Shown piece after piece: positions 62,995 to 64,000 of a DNA stretch of 64,000 nt (its first letter is position 1; each line of letters starts with the position of its first letter). The notes under the pieces were generated by a model. The model was not told where the DNA came from, ran no database searches, and was given only the letters and a program-made list of their open reading frames with translations. Source of the stretch: Herpetosiphon aurantiacus DSM 785 (GTDB lineage Bacteria; Chloroflexota; Chloroflexia; Chloroflexales; Herpetosiphonaceae); contig CP000875.1 of the NCBI GenBank assembly GCA_000018565.1, positions 2,371,199-2,435,198 on the forward strand. Reading direction: 5' to 3'. The translations under genes and the position numbers were made by a program.

Positions 62995-63456
62995 CTAAGC
63001 CTCCACAGCAGCGAGCATCTCGATCTGCTGTTTGAGAATGGCGAAATGGCTGGTTACTTGTTGAATCAGGAGACCCTTGAAAATAGGGGCAATCAAGCGA
63101 ATCCACATTGGTAGAAAGCTGATAGTGCTGCTCATCGTGAAGGTCGTAATTCCTCCATGGTCACTAAAATCATACTGTACTTGGCAATGCATAACCCCAT
63201 GCGATGTGATTGTAAAGGCCATTGACTGCTCAGGATGATAGGCAGTGATTTCGATTAACGAAGAAAAATGCAATACCCCAACGCTGGCAACTTGCTCGTA
63301 GATAGCTCCTAGCCCTTGGCCACAAATGCGTTGCGATGAGGTAACTGGCAGCCACCATTCTGGATCGTGAGTAAAGTCGCTGATATAGCGAAAACATAAT
63401 TCGCGAGGTGCGGCGATGTCACAGTGATTAACGAACGCTACCTGACCGATAGGCAT
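62995..63456 (-). CDS. SRPBCC (START-like) family protein
   Basis: The protein has 153 residues from ATG 63456 (AGGAGA six bases upstream). The pattern VAFVNHCDIAAPRELCFRYISDFTHDPEWWLPVTSS with a C-terminal long helix (MWIRLIAPIFKGLLIQQVTSHFAILKQQIEML) is that of polyketide-cyclase/SRPBCC proteins, which bind hydrophobic ligands in a deep pocket. The ligand is unknown. It is the first gene of a probable two-gene unit with the WYL regulator. Confidence 0.88.
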   Translation of the reverse strand: MPIGQVAFVNHCDIAAPRELCFRYISDFTHDPEWWLPVTSSQRICGQGLGAIYEQVASVGVLHFSSLIEITAYHPEQSMAFTITSHGVMHCQVQYDFSDHGGITTFTMSSTISFLPMWIRLIAPIFKGLLIQQVTSHFAILKQQIEMLAAVEA

Positions 63457-63487
63457 ACGAGTCTCCTTGCTAAACTGGGCATATGTT

Positions 63488-63516
63488 AGTATAGACCTAG
63501 CCGCAGATTGATGCAA
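63488..63516 (-). promoter_or_regulatory. Sigma-70-like promoter of the SRPBCC-WYL operon
   Basis: Minus strand TTGCAT (63516-63511), 17 bases, TATACT (63493-63488), about 30 bases before the ATG at 63456. Good consensus and correct spacing. Confidence 0.7.
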
Positions 63517-63550
63517 AATGGTTGTTTTTGTTGGCACTATGAGGAGTTGT

Positions 63551-64000
63551 ATGCCTAAATTTGCTTTACCAGCGATTGTTCACTCGACAAGTCGTTGCTT
63601 AATTCTTGGAACCTTACCAGGTGATCAGTCGCTAGCTGCTCAGTTCTACTATCTGCATCCACGCAATCAATTTTGGCGGATTATGCAGGCAGTTTTTGCT
63701 GACGAGCCTGGCCTTACGAGTGTGACGCGAGCCGCTTTCTTAGCGCGGCATCAGCTGGCGCTGTGGGATGTGCTGCATGCAGCGGAGCGGGTTGGCAGCC
63801 TCGATACCGCGATTACCAACCCAATTCCCAATGATTTTCAAACTTTTTTCACGGCCAATCCAGCGATTCAGAAGGTTGGATTGAATGGCATGAAAGCCCA
63901 GCAGCTTTTTATGCGCTTAGTTTGGCCAAACCTTACGAGTGAACTTCAATCGCGGCTTGAACTGGTGGGTTTGCCATCGACAAGCCCAGCCAATACCCAA
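63551..64000 (+). CDS. Family 6 DNA glycosylase (hypoxanthine/uracil), C-terminus outside window
   Basis: 150 residues are visible, open at the right edge; GAGGAG precedes ATG 63551. The motifs LILGTLPGDQSLAAQFYYLHPRNQFWRIM, LALWDVLHAAERVGSLDTAI, NPIPNDFQTFF and LPSTSPANT match the DNA-deoxyinosine (hypoxanthine) glycosylase family of the uracil-DNA glycosylase superfamily. The LPSTSPAN motif is the one expected near the C-terminus, so only a few tens of residues should be missing. It removes deaminated bases to start base-excision repair. Confidence 0.9.
   Translation, partial: MPKFALPAIVHSTSRCLILGTLPGDQSLAAQFYYLHPRNQFWRIMQAVFADEPGLTSVTRAAFLARHQLALWDVLHAAERVGSLDTAITNPIPNDFQTFFTANPAIQKVGLNGMKAQQLFMRLVWPNLTSELQSRLELVGLPSTSPANTQ

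Overview
The window fits a filamentous gliding Chloroflexota, most likely a Herpetosiphon relative. The evidence is mid-GC DNA with mixed codon use, many copies of a palindromic GC-rich intergenic repeat with CCCTCACCCCC / GGGGGTGAGGG ends, very large secreted multidomain proteins, and secreted proteins ending in a short 'YLPxxxx' tail that I remember from Chloroflexota. The assignment is inferred from these traits, not from a marker gene.

Region 1 (1-17.2 kb) is a defence island. On the minus strand lie a McrB-like AAA+ ATPase, a DUF2357-type protein with a PD-(D/E)XK site and a HEPN-like RNNAAH motif, and a very large YprA/Druantia-like SF2 helicase that leaves the window at the left edge. 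Divergently on the plus strand lie a DISARM DrmD-like SNF2 helicase and a 1333-residue N6-adenine methylase with an AT-rich, probably exchanged, recognition domain, then a small DUF559 (Vsr-like) endonuclease between two repeat clusters. DrmB and DrmC are not seen here. A DISARM-like helicase and methylase with a Druantia-like helicase and a McrBC-like pair is not a classical DISARM, Druantia or McrBC locus. It best matches what I remember as ARMADA (disARM-related antiviral defence array).

Region 2 (17.3-32.7 kb) holds mostly single genes. They are a 2374-residue secreted protein (LamG, Kelch and propeller repeats, IPT/TIG, a HELGH metalloprotease motif, calcium repeats, dockerin), an APH-family phosphotransferase, a PAS-STAS sensor of RsbR type, a KefB/YbaL-like cation:proton antiporter, a MarR regulator with a nearby palindrome, and a TetR-P450 operon with a textbook promoter and a 26-bp operator.

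Region 3 (32.7-46.9 kb) has a 2486-residue secreted RHS/YD-repeat polymorphic toxin with a Hint domain and a 97-residue C-terminal toxin, followed by a small orphan gene in the immunity position. After these come a flavin monooxygenase, a photolyase whose ribosome-binding site lies inside the terminator hairpin of the upstream gene, a reprolysin-like secreted metalloprotease, and an orphan gene.

Region 4 (47.0-61.9 kb) is a tight five-gene plus-strand operon of very large proteins without signal peptides. They are an unknown 1152-residue protein, a LamG / tail-fibre / tail-collar protein, a ComEC-like metallo-beta-lactamase-fold protein with a long Ala-rich tail, a 1430-residue DUF6603-like protein, and an unknown 627-residue protein. 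Its function is unknown to me; it is the strongest candidate for an undescribed system. The window closes with an SRPBCC-WYL operon and a family 6 (hypoxanthine/uracil) DNA glycosylase cut by the right edge.

The palindromic repeat occurs only in the first 26 kb, always between genes and often touching stop codons. I saw no tRNA, rRNA or CRISPR array.
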